The notes: a model not told the origin generated them from the sequence alone. A DNA stretch of 64,000 nucleotides from Ancylobacter novellus (GCA_003241485.1 QFQD01000031.1:1-64000); one strand, 5' to 3'. Positions 8,400 through 17,992 are shown, numbered from the stretch's first letter. Program-made: numbers and translations.

Positions 8400-9068
8400 T
8401 CAACCGGCCTTGGCGGCCTTGATCTTCTCGACGAAGGCTTCGACGGCGGGCAGCATTTTTTCCACGATCACGTCGACGCCGGCGCTGGTGGGGTGAAGCC
8501 CGTCCGGCTGGTTCAACCCCGGCTGGCCGGCGACCCCGTCGAGGAAGAACGGGTAGAGCGGCACCTGATATTTCTCCGCGAGGTGGCCATAAATCGCGTT
8601 GAACTGCGCGCCATAGGCCGGGCCGAGATTGGGCGGCGCCAGCATGCCGGCGAGCAGCACGGGAATGTTCCGCCCTTTCAGCCGGCCGAGCATCGAATCC
8701 AGCGCCTTCTCGGTGATCGCCGGGTTGATGCCGCGCAGCGCGTCATTGGCGCCCAGTTCGAGAATCACGCCGTCCGTCCCCTGCGGCACCGACCAGTCGA
8801 GCCGGGCGAGGCCGGCGCTGGTCGTGTCGCCGGAAACGCCGGCATTCTCGATCAAAACATCGTGTCCCTTGGCCTTGAGCGCGGCCTGCAGGCGGGCGGG
8901 AAAGGCCTGGTCCGCCGGCAGGCCGAGGCCCGCCGTGAGGCTGTCACCAAAGGCGACGAGGCGCAAAGGCTCCGCCCGTGCAGGTCCGCCCCCCGCAATC
9001 ATCCACACTGTTGCGAGGGCGAGGAGGGCGAGAAAGCCCGTCCGCTTGCCCTTTCGCGAGGGATGCAC
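8400..9068 (-). CDS. Arylesterase, SGNH/TesA-like
   Basis: A secreted lipase/esterase of the GDSL (SGNH) family: GDSLTAGLGLP with the nucleophile Ser, GANDALRG with the Asn of block III, and DGLHPTSAG with the Asp-His pair. These enzymes resemble E. coli TesA and cleave aryl and thio esters in the periplasm. I chose the GTG at 9068 because it gives a textbook signal peptide (basic n-region, hydrophobic core, cleavage after GPARA) and 222 residues. The alternative ATG at 9125 has a better ribosome-binding site but adds a 19-residue unusual leader and abuts the divergent ABC gene's start. The arylesterase/ABC divergent pair is common in alpha- and gammaproteobacteria (tesA/ybbA). Confidence 0.85.
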   Translation of the reverse strand: MHPSRKGKRTGFLALLALATVWMIAGGGPARAEPLRLVAFGDSLTAGLGLPADQAFPARLQAALKAKGHDVLIENAGVSGDTTSAGLARLDWSVPQGTDGVILELGANDALRGINPAITEKALDSMLGRLKGRNIPVLLAGMLAPPNLGPAYGAQFNAIYGHLAEKYQVPLYPFFLDGVAGQPGLNQPDGLHPTSAGVDVIVEKMLPAVEAFVEKIKAAKAG

Positions 9069-9123
9069 TGCACCATATGGTGCCCGGAAGCCGCGCCAGT
9101 CGCCGAAGAACGCTAAGGAAGAC

Positions 9124-9852
9124 ATGCCTGCCAACTCCGAGACCTCGCCGCCCGTTCCGCCCGCCATACGCCTCGACAAGGTCGAGCTGTCCCTCGGCTC
9201 CGGCGCGGCGCGTGTTCACATCCTTAGGGGTGTAACGCTTACCATAGATCAAGGCGAGGCGGTGGGGCTCGTCGGGCCGTCGGGATCGGGCAAATCGAGC
9301 CTGCTCATGGTGCTGGCGGGGCTGGAGCAGGCCAATGCCGGCACGGTGAACGTGGCCGGAGAGGAACTCACCCGGCTCAGTGAGGATGCGCTGGCACGCT
9401 TTCGCGGCCGCCATGTCGGCATCGTCTTTCAGGCCTTCCACCTCATTCCCACCATGACGGCGATCGAGAACGTCGCGGTGCCGCTGGAACTCGCCGGCCG
9501 TGCCGACGCCTTCGAGCGCGCCGCTGCCGAACTCACCTCCGTCGGGCTCGGCCACCGGCTGGACCATTATCCCTCGCAGCTTTCCGGCGGCGAGCAGCAG
9601 CGCGTCGCCGTGGCGCGCGCCCTGGCGCCGGAGCCGCGCATTCTCGTGGCGGACGAGCCGACCGGCAATCTGGATGAAGCGACCGGCATCCAGATCATGG
9701 ATCTGTTGTTCGCGGCGCAGACCCGGCGCGGGGCCACGCTGGTCATCGTCACCCATGACGCGGCACTGGCGCGGCGCTGCGACCGCACGGTGCGGCTGCG
9801 CTCCGGCCATATCGAGGTCGACGCGCCGGCCGCTGCGGGAGTGCCGGCATGA
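9124..9852 (+). CDS. ABC transporter ATP-binding protein, YbbA-like
   Basis: A 242-residue ABC ATPase with Walker A GPSGSGKSS (residues 51-59), Q-loop VFQAFHLIPTMT, signature LSGGEQQR and Walker B ILVADEPTGNLDE. It belongs to the LolD/MacB/YbbA group that works with FtsX-type permeases. AAGGAAG precedes the ATG at 9124. Its stop overlaps the start of the permease gene (ATGA at 9849-9852), so the two are translated as a pair. With the divergent arylesterase this matches the E. coli tesA-ybbA-ybbP arrangement. The exported substrate is unknown; lipids or lipoproteins are suspected for the family. Confidence 0.92.
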   Translation: MPANSETSPPVPPAIRLDKVELSLGSGAARVHILRGVTLTIDQGEAVGLVGPSGSGKSSLLMVLAGLEQANAGTVNVAGEELTRLSEDALARFRGRHVGIVFQAFHLIPTMTAIENVAVPLELAGRADAFERAAAELTSVGLGHRLDHYPSQLSGGEQQRVAVARALAPEPRILVADEPTGNLDEATGIQIMDLLFAAQTRRGATLVIVTHDAALARRCDRTVRLRSGHIEVDAPAAAGVPA

Positions 9853-12434
9853 CGCTGGCCGCCAGCACCTCCGCCCGCGCCGCCGGCTCCCGGCCGGGCG
9901 TGCCGGGCCTGCGCCACCGTTTCGCGCTGGCCCTGCGGTTCGCCTTGCGCGAATTGCGCGGCGGCGTGCGCGGCTTCGGCGTGTTTCTCGGCTGCCTCGC
10001 TCTTGGCGTGGCGGCGATTGCCGGTGTCGGCTCGTTCTCGCACGCGCTGACCGATGGGCTCGGGCGCCAGGGCGTGACCCTGCTCGGCGGCGACGCGGCG
10101 TTCAGCCTGGTGCAGCGCGAGGCGACGCCGCAGGAACTCGCGCGGGTCTCCACCATCGCCACGCTACGCGCCATGGCGCGGGCTGGCAGCGGCGACAGCC
10201 TCAACGCGACGCTGGTCGAGGCCAAGGCGGTCGATGGCGCCTATCCCATGGCGGGGTCGCTGGATATCGCTCCGCCGCAGCCGGTGGCGCAGGCGCTGGC
10301 GCAGGCCGATGGCAGCTATGGCGCGCTGGCCGATCCGGTGCTGGCAGAGCGCCTCGGCATCAAGCCGGGCGACCGCTTCGAGTTCGGCTCGGTGCCCCTT
10401 CGCCTTACCGGGCTCATCGAGCGCGAGCCGGACGCGCTCGCCACCGGTCTCGGCTTCGGCCCGCGTCTCATGGTCTCGCTCGACGCGCTGCGGGCCTCGC
10501 AGCTGCTGCAGCCGGGCAGCCTCGTGCGCTGGCACTACCGGGTGAAGCTGAACGATCCCGCCGGTCTGCAGCCCTTCCTCGACACGGTGAAGCAGGGCGC
10601 GCCGCAGGCCGGATTCGAGGTGCGCAGCCGCGAGGCGGCGGCGCCACGGCTGGAGGACAGCGTCAAGCGCTTCACGCAATATCTCACGCTTGTCGGGCTG
10701 ACCGCGCTGCTGGTCGGCGGTGTCGGCGTCGCCAATGCGGTGAAGAGCCATCTCGACGCCAAGCGCGCCGTGATCGCCACCTTCAAGAGCCTGGGCGCGC
10801 CCGGCGGCACGGTGTTCACCATCTATCTCGTCGAGATCGGGCTGATCGCTGCCATCGGCATCGCCATCGGCCTCGTCGCCGGCGCGGCGCTGCCCTTCGC
10901 GGCGAACGCCGCCTTCGGCTATCTGCTGCCGGTGCCCATCGAGCCGAGCCTGCAGCCGGCGGCGCTCGCCCTCGCGCTGGCCTATGGCGCGCTGATCGCG
11001 CTTGCCTTCGCGCTGTGGCCGCTCGGCCTGTCGCATGACGTGCCGGTGTCGGCACTGTTCCGCGACGAGATCGAGACGGTGCGCCGCCGCCCGCGCCGCA
11101 CCTATCTCGTCTTCACCGCGCTTGCGGTGGCCGCACTGGCCGGGCTGGCGGTGGCCGCCTCCGACGAGCGACGCATAGCGGTCTATTATCTCGTCGCGGC
11201 GGCGCTGGTGCTGGTGACGCTGCGCCTTGTCGGCGTCGGCATCATGGCGCTGGCCCGCCGGCTGCCGCGCCCGCGCTCCACCGTGGTGCGGCTCGCGCTC
11301 GCCAATATCCACCGCCCGGCCGCGTTGACACCGACCATCGTGCTCTCGCTCGGCCTCGGCCTGACGCTGCTCGTCACGTTGTCGCTGATCGACCGCAGCC
11401 TGACGCGCGAACTCACCTCGCGCCTGCCGGAAGAGGCGCCGAGCTTCTTCTTCCTCGATGTGCAGAGCACGGAGACCGACCAGTTCGAGCGGTTCCTGAA
11501 GGAGAAGGCACCGCAGGGCGCCGTCGAGATCGTGCCGATGCTGCGCGGCCGGCTGATTACGCTGGGCGACCGGCCGGTGGAGAGCATAACCCCGCCGCCC
11601 GACTTCGCCTGGGTGCTCTCTTCCGACCGCGGCATCACCTATGCCGACGAGGTGCCGGAGGGCTCCAGGCTCGTGGCCGGGGAGTGGTGGGCGCCGGGCT
11701 ATGCCGGCCCGCCGCTGGTCTCCTTCGAGCGCGAGATCGCCGACGCCTTCGGGCTGAAGGTCGGCGACCCGATCACCGTCAATGTGCTCGGCCGGCCGAT
11801 CACCGCGACGATCGCCAATCTGCGCGAGGTGGAGTGGGAGCGGCTCGCCATCAATTTCGTCATGGTGTTCTCGGCCAACACTTTCACCGGCGCGCCGCAC
11901 AACTCGCTGGCGACGCTGACCTTTCCCGGCGGCGGCGACGTCGCACAGGAGCGCAGCGTTGCCCGTGCGGTGACGACCGATTTCCCGGCGGTGACCACCG
12001 TGCGGGTGAAGGAAGCGTTGGCGCAGATCGGCGAGATCGCGGCGCAGCTCCTGATGGCGATCCGCGGCGCCAGCCTCGTCACCCTGCTCTCCAGCGTTCT
12101 GGTGCTCGCCGGCGCGCTGGCGGCGGGGCAGCATCACCGGGTCTATGACGCGGTGATCCTGAAGACGCTCGGGGCGACGCGGCCCCGTCTGGTCGGCGCC
12201 TATGCGCTGGAATATGCCGCGCTCGGCCTGGTGACGGCGCTGGTTGCGGTGGGGGCGGGCACCATCGCCGCCTATGTCGTGGTGACGCGGGTGATGAACC
12301 TCGCCTTCGCCTGGTCGGCGGGGACGGCGCTCGGTGCGGTGGCGGTGGCGCTGGTGCTCACGGTCGGCTTCGGGCTGATCGGCACCTGGCGGGCGCTGGG
12401 GCAGAAGCCGGCGCGCATCCTGCGCAATCTGTAG
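9849..12434 (+). CDS. ABC transporter permease, YbbP-like with FtsX domains
   Basis: An 861-residue inner-membrane protein, large for an ABC permease but usual for YbbP. It has one N-terminal membrane segment, a periplasmic region of about 200 residues, a first FtsX core (about residues 270-400), further membrane segments around 410-500, a second periplasmic region and a second FtsX core at the C-terminus. The first core contains VGGVGVANAVKSHLDAKRAV and the second VYDAVILKTLGATR, the coupling-helix type motifs of this family. Its start overlaps the ATPase stop by four bases. A short GC-rich stem without a T run follows the stop. Confidence 0.9.
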   Translation: MTLAASTSARAAGSRPGVPGLRHRFALALRFALRELRGGVRGFGVFLGCLALGVAAIAGVGSFSHALTDGLGRQGVTLLGGDAAFSLVQREATPQELARVSTIATLRAMARAGSGDSLNATLVEAKAVDGAYPMAGSLDIAPPQPVAQALAQADGSYGALADPVLAERLGIKPGDRFEFGSVPLRLTGLIEREPDALATGLGFGPRLMVSLDALRASQLLQPGSLVRWHYRVKLNDPAGLQPFLDTVKQGAPQAGFEVRSREAAAPRLEDSVKRFTQYLTLVGLTALLVGGVGVANAVKSHLDAKRAVIATFKSLGAPGGTVFTIYLVEIGLIAAIGIAIGLVAGAALPFAANAAFGYLLPVPIEPSLQPAALALALAYGALIALAFALWPLGLSHDVPVSALFRDEIETVRRRPRRTYLVFTALAVAALAGLAVAASDERRIAVYYLVAAALVLVTLRLVGVGIMALARRLPRPRSTVVRLALANIHRPAALTPTIVLSLGLGLTLLVTLSLIDRSLTRELTSRLPEEAPSFFFLDVQSTETDQFERFLKEKAPQGAVEIVPMLRGRLITLGDRPVESITPPPDFAWVLSSDRGITYADEVPEGSRLVAGEWWAPGYAGPPLVSFEREIADAFGLKVGDPITVNVLGRPITATIANLREVEWERLAINFVMVFSANTFTGAPHNSLATLTFPGGGDVAQERSVARAVTTDFPAVTTVRVKEALAQIGEIAAQLLMAIRGASLVTLLSSVLVLAGALAAGQHHRVYDAVILKTLGATRPRLVGAYALEYAALGLVTALVAVGAGTIAAYVVVTRVMNLAFAWSAGTALGAVAVALVLTVGFGLIGTWRALGQKPARILRNL

Positions 12435-12630
12435 CCCCGCCGGGGCCACGCCGGCGTGCCGATGCGTTAATCCTGTCGCAAACTTCACTTGCGGCAGGCC
12501 GGGGCGGCCCTCATATTTCAGGCGAACTTACCTCGCGTTCGCGGGCGATCCCGTCCAGCGGCGCAGGCAGTGCCAACCGGGGACGCGGCATCGGCCATGA
12601 GGGCCGGCAGCGAAGAAAGAGGCAGGGCTC

Positions 12631-14024
12631 ATGAGCTGGTCGGATTTCAAGCGCGAGGCGAATTTCATCGGCGGCGAGTGGAGGTGATCGGCAGCGTGCC
12701 GAATGCCGGCCGGGCCGAGACCGTGCGCGCCATCGCGGCGGCGGAAAAGGCGTTCGAGAGTTTTTCCCGCACGACGGCGGATGAGCGGGCCAAGCTGCTG
12801 CGCCGCCTGCATGCCGCCATCATGGACAACCAGCGCGCGCTGGCGGAGCTGCTGACCATCGAGCAGGGCAAGCCGCTCGCCGAATCCATGGGCGAGGTCG
12901 GCGGCAGCGCCGCCTATGTTCTGTGGTTCGCCGAGGAAGCCCGCCGGGTCTATGGCGACGTGATCCCCTCGCCCTGGGGCGAGCGCCGCATCCTTGCCAT
13001 CAAGCAGCCGGTGGGCGTCGTCGCGGCGATCACGCCGTGGAACTTCCCGTCCTCCATGCTGGCGCGCAAGATCGGCCCGGCGCTGGCGACCGGCTGCACC
13101 TCGGTGGTGAAGCCGGCGACGCAGACCCCTTATTCGGGCCTCGCCTGGGGCGTGCTGGCCGAGCAGGCCGGCTATCCCGCCGGCGTGGTCAACATCCTCA
13201 CCGGTTCGGCTTCCGAGATCGGGGGCGAGATGACCTCGAACCCCACCGTGCGCAAGATCACCTTCACCGGCTCGACCCCCATCGGCAAGATCCTGATGAA
13301 GCAGGCCGCCGACACGGTGAAGCGCGTCTCCATGGAGCTGGGCGGCAACGCGCCCTTCGTCATCTTCGACGACGCCGACCTGGATAAGGCGGTCGAGGGC
13401 GCCATTGCCTCGAAGTACCGCAATTCCGGCCAGACCTGCGTCTGCGCCAACCGCTTCTACGCGCAGGCCGGCATTTATGACGCCTTCGTCGAGAAGTTCG
13501 CCGCCGCTTCGGCCAAGCTCAAGGTCGGCTCGGGTCTTGAAGACGGCGTGGTGCAGGGCCCGCTGATCGACGACAAGGCGGTCGCCAAGACCGAGAGCTT
13601 CGTTGCCGATGCGCTGGCCAAGGGTGGCAAGGTCGTCACCGGCGGCAAGCGCCACGCGCTGGGCGGCCAGTTCTTCGAGCCCACCGTCATCGCCAATGCC
13701 TCAAGCGAGATGAGCTTCGCGCGCGAGGAGATCTTCGGCCCCGTGGCGCCGGTGTTCCGCTTCGAGACCGAGGAGGAGGCCGTGCGCCTCGCCAATGACA
13801 CCGAGTTCGGCCTCGCCTGCTATTTCTACACGAGGGACCTCGCCCGCGCGTTCCGTGTGTCCGAGGCGCTGCGCTACGGTCAGGTCGGTATCAATGCCGG
13901 CGTCATCACCACGGAAGTGGCTCCGTTCGGCGGGGTGAAGGAATCCGGCGTCGGCCGCGAAGGCTCGATGTACGGCGTCGATGAATATGTCGACATCAAA
14001 TATGTCTGCATCGGCGGCCTCTGA
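12631..14024 (+). CDS. gabD: NAD(P)-dependent succinate-semialdehyde dehydrogenase, 5' end broken by a deletion
   Basis: An aldehyde dehydrogenase of the GabD group, which oxidises succinate semialdehyde to succinate in the GABA shunt. The cofactor-binding TPWNFP segment, the general base in ELGGNAPF and the nucleophile in GQTCVCANR are intact, as is the C-terminal APFGGVKESGVGREGS. The 5' end is damaged. The natural start at 12631, with AGAGG before it, reads MSWSDFKREANFIGGEWR and then stops at 12685. The next family residues, EVIGSVPNAGRAET, continue in another frame. By comparison with E. coli GabD about 17 residues (roughly 52 bases) are missing at the junction. The downstream frame could still be translated from GTG codons at 12678 or 12684, or from a far upstream start with a meaningless leader. 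Confidence 0.85.
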
Positions 14025-14041
14025 ACCGGCCTGACAGGCGA

Positions 14042-14072
14042 AGGGCGCGCCCCGCGGGACGCGCCCTTTTTT
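14042..14072 (+). terminator. Rho-independent terminator after gabD
   Basis: Stem GGGCGCG (14043-14049) pairs with CGCGCCC (14060-14066) and is followed directly by six T residues. It closes the gabD transcript. Confidence 0.85.
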
Positions 14073-14087
14073 GTGTATTCCGCAGCT

Positions 14088-15374
14088 TTAGTCCGCCATC
14101 AGCGAGGGCAGGCCCGTGGAAAGCCACGGCACGGCGGTAAGCAGGATGAGGAACGCCACCATGCCGAAGAAGAACGGCATGTTGGCGCGGAACACATGTA
14201 CCACATCCTCCCGCGCGATCTTGGCCGAGACCAGTATCGCGATGGCGACCGGCGGGGTGATCTGGCCGATCACCACCGTAACCACGATCAGCACCCCGAA
14301 ATGCACGAGATCCACCTGCATCGCGATCAGCGAAGGCAGCAGCACCGGCATGATCATCGGTATCAGCGGATCAAGCACCATCCCCGCGATCAGCGCGAGC
14401 AGCAGCAGGACGAGGATCTTCAGCGTGGTCGCCTCGAAAGGGAACAGCGTCTGCAGCCCGTCGGCCAGCACCACCGGCACCTTGGCCTGCGACAGCGCCC
14501 AGCCGAGCGCGGTGGAAAAGCCCACCACGATCAGCACCTCGCCGGTCATGATGACCCCGTCCACCGTCACCTGGCGCAGCTCCGCCCAGGAGATCGAGCG
14601 GTAGACGAATTTCGAGAGCACGAAGGCGTAGGCGAGGGCGAAGGCGCCGGCCTCGCTCGGGGTGCACACGCCGGAGATCAGGCTTATCAGAATGAAGGCT
14701 GGTAGCCCGAGCGGCAGGATGGCCCGCTTGCCGGTGCGCCACACTTCGCGCGGCACGAAGGGGCCGGCCGTGCCCCAGCCGTTTCTACGTGCCAGCCAGG
14801 AGATGACCCCCATCATCATGCCGCCCATCAGCAGCCCCGGCACCACGCCCGCGAGGAACAGCGCCCCGAGCGAGGTGCCGGTGACGGCGGAATAGAGGAT
14901 CATCGGCGAGGAGGGCGGGATCAGCACGCCGATGCCGGACGACGTCGCTGTCACCGCCGCGGCGAAGGGGCCGGGATAGCCGTTCTTCTTCAGATGCGGG
15001 ATGGTGACGGAGCCGGTGCCGGCAAGGTCCGCCACCGAGGTGCCGATCATGCCGCCGAACAGGATGGAGGTGAGCACGTCCACATGGGCGAGGCCACCGC
15101 GCATCCAGCCCACCAGCGCCACCGCGAAGTCGAACAGCCGCTTGGCGATGCCGCCATTGTTCATGATGCCGCCGGCAAGGATGAACAGCGGCAGGGTGAC
15201 GAGGATGTAGTCGGCGACGCCGGTCAGCGTCTGCTGCGGCAGAGCGAGCGCCCAGCCCCCGCTGACCGACAGGAAGATCAGCACCGAGGCGACCAGCGCC
15301 ACGATGATCGGAAAGCCCGTTATGACGAGCACGCAGAGCGCGACCAGCGAACCGCCAGCGAGAGCGAGCATCAT
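14088..15374 (-). CDS. TRAP transporter large permease DctM
   Basis: A 428-residue membrane protein with about twelve hydrophobic segments, the DctM subunit that carries the Na+-driven translocation path. Family marks include VADLAGTGSVTIPHLKKNGY, TATSSGIGVLIPPSSPMILY and GQITPPVAIAILVSAKIA. It is the last gene of a four-gene operon. Its ATG overlaps the dctQ stop as ATGA, so translation is probably coupled. TRAP systems import carboxylates, keto acids or sugar acids. The neighbouring maleate-isomerase-family gene points to a dicarboxylate or similar acid, but this is inference. Confidence 0.95.
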   Translation of the reverse strand: MMLALAGGSLVALCVLVITGFPIIVALVASVLIFLSVSGGWALALPQQTLTGVADYILVTLPLFILAGGIMNNGGIAKRLFDFAVALVGWMRGGLAHVDVLTSILFGGMIGTSVADLAGTGSVTIPHLKKNGYPGPFAAAVTATSSGIGVLIPPSSPMILYSAVTGTSLGALFLAGVVPGLLMGGMMMGVISWLARRNGWGTAGPFVPREVWRTGKRAILPLGLPAFILISLISGVCTPSEAGAFALAYAFVLSKFVYRSISWAELRQVTVDGVIMTGEVLIVVGFSTALGWALSQAKVPVVLADGLQTLFPFEATTLKILVLLLLALIAGMVLDPLIPMIMPVLLPSLIAMQVDLVHFGVLIVVTVVIGQITPPVAIAILVSAKIAREDVVHVFRANMPFFFGMVAFLILLTAVPWLSTGLPSLMAD

Positions 15375-15922
15375 GGCTGGGCCTCCAGAGCGGTTTCGCG
15401 GGCGAACTGGCTGGGATCATGCGGCCGGAATGTGCGGTAGAGGAACGCCGCGGCCATGCCGAGCCCGGCGGCGAGCAGGCCGCCGGAGATCCAGGACTTC
15501 GGAATGTCCAGCATCGGCGTTGTGTCGCGGCCGAACACGTTCATGTAGCGCCAGGCGTACCAGGCGACGGTGAGCATCAGGAGCGCGCCGACAAAGCTGA
15601 TGACCCGCGTCAGCGCCCGGCCCTGCCGCGGCCGCAGCCGGCTGGTGACGATTTCGCAGCCCACCAGCGCGCCACGCCCGGCGGCCAGCACCACGCCGAT
15701 GGCGGCGATCCAGACGAGAAGGATCGAGACGGCTTCTTCGGTCCAGGGCAGCGGGTGGTTGAAGAAATAGCGGCCCGTCGCGTTGGAGAGCACCAGCAGG
15801 CTCAGCACCGCCATCAGCACCACGCCGGCGGTCTCGATGAGCCAGGAAGTCGCGCCGATCAGCGAGAAGCGACCGATGAGATCGGAGGGTGGCTTGCGCG
15901 CCTCCAGCAGCTTGAAGGTCAT
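15371..15922 (-). CDS. TRAP transporter small permease DctQ
   Basis: A 183-residue protein with four hydrophobic segments, the size and shape of DctQ. The family pattern appears as NATGRYFFNHPLPWTEE in the second helix region. The small permease supports the large permease and receives substrate from the binding protein. The ATG at 15922 was chosen over an upstream frame because it overlaps the preceding gene's stop as ATGA, like the other junctions of this operon. Confidence 0.92.
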   Translation of the reverse strand: MTFKLLEARKPPSDLIGRFSLIGATSWLIETAGVVLMAVLSLLVLSNATGRYFFNHPLPWTEEAVSILLVWIAAIGVVLAAGRGALVGCEIVTSRLRPRQGRALTRVISFVGALLMLTVAWYAWRYMNVFGRDTTPMLDIPKSWISGGLLAAGLGMAAAFLYRTFRPHDPSQFARETALEAQP

Positions 15923-16719
15923 CCGGCGGCTCCCTTGGTCGGCGGGACGAGGCGGTTGGCGAAGAGCTGGCCATAGCCGGGGCGTGCGCCGTTGATGCCG
16001 GTCACCTCCAGGCAATGCCAGAACGAGGCCTGCACGGCGGAGATCACCGGCTTGCCGAGCGCGGTCTCCAGCGCCTCGATGACGCCGGAGGAGCGGAAAT
16101 TGGTGCAGGAGATGAAGATGGCGGTGGCGTCGGGATGGTCGCAGGCGACCACATGGTCGAACACCTTTTCCAGTGGCACCTCTGCCAGCGCCCAGTCCTC
16201 GTCAATGCCGAGATTGCCGCTCCTGAGAACGGGGTGCCCGTTGGATTCGAGGAAATTGATCGCCCGCTGGTGGATGGCGTCGACATAGGGCGTCGCCAGC
16301 GCCACCGGGCCCGCCTTCACCGCCGCCAGCGCGGCGAGCGAGGCGGTCGATGCGGTGGTCGCCTTCACCCCCGGCGCCCAGCCTTCCATGCGGGCGATCA
16401 GCGCCTTGTCATAGGCGGTGCCATAGACGAAGGAGGCGCTGGTGCCGCCGAAACAGAGGATGTCGATCGGCGCCGAGCCGACCAGCCGGGCGGATTGCTC
16501 CAGCTCCGGCGCGTTCATCATCTGGTCGATGCCCTCCAGCGTGACCTTGGGCAGGCGCACGCGGGTGGTGTGGACCGAGAGCCCCGGCGCCGCCATGGCC
16601 GCCCATTCGGCGTCCATGACGATGGAGGAGGCGATGTAGATGAGGCCGATGCGCCCGAGCGTTCCGTAGCCGTCATAACGGAAGCCCGTACTGGCCTGCG
16701 CAGCTGTCGGGACGCTCAT
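15919..16719 (-). CDS. Maleate isomerase/Asp-Glu racemase superfamily protein
   Basis: A 266-residue cytoplasmic protein with the two cysteines of the Asp/Glu racemase superfamily: Cys in ILCFGGTSASFVYG (near residue 89) and Cys in IFISCTNFRS (near residue 204). The GYGTLGRIGLIYIASS start and overall length match the maleate cis-trans isomerase and arylmalonate decarboxylase branch. These enzymes isomerise maleate to fumarate or decarboxylate malonates; the substrate here is not certain. It sits between the TRAP binding protein and small permease genes with ATGA overlaps on both sides, so the enzyme and the transporter are made together and probably handle the same acid. Confidence 0.82.
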   Translation of the reverse strand: MSVPTAAQASTGFRYDGYGTLGRIGLIYIASSIVMDAEWAAMAAPGLSVHTTRVRLPKVTLEGIDQMMNAPELEQSARLVGSAPIDILCFGGTSASFVYGTAYDKALIARMEGWAPGVKATTASTASLAALAAVKAGPVALATPYVDAIHQRAINFLESNGHPVLRSGNLGIDEDWALAEVPLEKVFDHVVACDHPDATAIFISCTNFRSSGVIEALETALGKPVISAVQASFWHCLEVTGINGARPGYGQLFANRLVPPTKGAAG

Positions 16720-17714
16720 TTCAGCGAGGCCTCGAGCTTGCCCATCAGCTCCGGGCCGACGACCTTGGCGATCTCGCCCTTCACTGGCTCGGCGGCGGCG
16801 CGGAAGGCCGCGAGGTCCGGCGTGGTGACGGTGACGCCCTTCGCCTTGAACTCGTCGACCAGACGCGCGTCGCTGTCGTCGGAGGCCTTGCGGGTCGCGG
16901 CGGAGCCCGCCTTGGCGGCCTCGATGACCTTCGCCTTCATCTCCGGCGTGAGCGCGTCAAAGGCGGCGCCGTTCATGGCGAGGGTGATCGGCGTGTAGAC
17001 GTGGTTGGTCAGGGCAATGAACTTCTGCACCTCGAAGAAGGAGAATTCCTTGATCACCGAGAGCGGGTTCTCCTGCCCGTCGAGCGCGCCCTGTTTGAGC
17101 GCCATGTAGACCTCGCCCAGCGGCATCGGCGTCGGGGCGGCGCCGAGGGTCTTGAAGGCGAGGATGCGGGTCGGGCTGCCCGGCGTGCGGATCTTCAGGC
17201 CCTTGAGGTCGGCGGGGACGTTGATCTGCTTGTTGGTGGTGGAGATGGTGCGGAAGCCGAGTTCGCCATAGGCCAGCACCTCCAACCCGGCCTTCTGCCG
17301 CAGCGAGGTGGCGAGCAGCTTGCCGAAAGCGCCGTCGAAGGCCGCGCGGGCGGCCGCCTTGTCGGCGAAGAGGAAGGGCGTGTCGAGCACGGAGAAGCCC
17401 TTGTCGAGCGTCACCACATCCGAGCCGAGCGGCACAACCTGCACCTCGCCGGCGCGGATCAGCTCCATCAGCGCCGTCTCGTCGCCCAGCGCGCCGCCTT
17501 CGAAGAATTCGATCGTGGCCTCCGGCCCGGTCGACTTGGCCAGCGCGTCGCGGAAATTCGCCAGCATGATGTTGAGAGGGTCGCCGCTATTGGTCTCGAC
17601 GGCGAGGCGCAGCTTGGTCTGTGCCTGTGCGGGCGCAGGAAGACCGGACAGGGCGATCAGCGAGGCGACGACGCCGAAAGTCGCCAGCCGCTTGAGGGAG
17701 ATGAGAGCACGCAT
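16716..17714 (-). CDS. TRAP transporter substrate-binding protein DctP
   Basis: A 332-residue periplasmic binding protein. The signal peptide runs to APAQAQ around residue 31. The DctP pattern is present: GEVQVVPLGSDV, LKGLKIRTPGSPTRI with the Arg that normally binds the substrate carboxylate, and LGAAPTPMPLGEVYMALKQG. The ATG at 17714 has AAGGAAGCGG just before it. This is the first gene of the TRAP operon dctP-isomerase-dctQ-dctM. A palindrome with a TTAA core lies about 105 bases upstream and could be an operator. Confidence 0.93.
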   Translation of the reverse strand: MRALISLKRLATFGVVASLIALSGLPAPAQAQTKLRLAVETNSGDPLNIMLANFRDALAKSTGPEATIEFFEGGALGDETALMELIRAGEVQVVPLGSDVVTLDKGFSVLDTPFLFADKAAARAAFDGAFGKLLATSLRQKAGLEVLAYGELGFRTISTTNKQINVPADLKGLKIRTPGSPTRILAFKTLGAAPTPMPLGEVYMALKQGALDGQENPLSVIKEFSFFEVQKFIALTNHVYTPITLAMNGAAFDALTPEMKAKVIEAAKAGSAATRKASDDSDARLVDEFKAKGVTVTTPDLAAFRAAAEPVKGEIAKVVGPELMGKLEASLK

Positions 17715-17818
17715 GTTCCGCTTCCTTAGCCATAGGGGACGGGAATGACGGAAATACTTTTGCAGGCAGCGTGCCATATGGCTGATCTAAAGCATTCGCC
17801 TCTACGTAAAACACCTTA

Positions 17819-17835
17819 TGCACATTAATGGTGCA
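17819..17835. promoter_or_regulatory. Palindrome, candidate operator for the TRAP operon
   Basis: TGCAC and GTGCA flank a 7-base ATTAATG centre, and CATTAATG is itself a palindrome. The site lies about 105 bases upstream of the dctP start. It could bind a GntR- or LysR-type regulator, but no such gene is adjacent. Confidence 0.4.
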
Positions 17836-17973
17836 TGCCGTTGCGGCAGAGGATTAGTCTTTCATCAACAAATATTATGCAATCTGATCTATTAGATAGT
17901 TAAAAACTATAATTCAGCAACGTAAGACAAGCGAACAAGAATCGAATTAATCAGCTTCGAGAGGTTTGGCAAA

Positions 17974-17992
17974 TTATTACTGGAAGTAATAA
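17974..17992. promoter_or_regulatory. 7-bp inverted repeat TTATTAC-N5-GTAATAA
   Basis: A perfect 7-bp inverted repeat with a TGGAA centre in the AT-rich gap. It could be an operator, or a weak hairpin at the 3' side of the DsbA-family gene. There is no T run. Confidence 0.35.

Noticed and set aside
12435..12460. Terminator after the YbbP-like permease
   Set aside because: A GC stem is present but there is no T run, so I did not list it.
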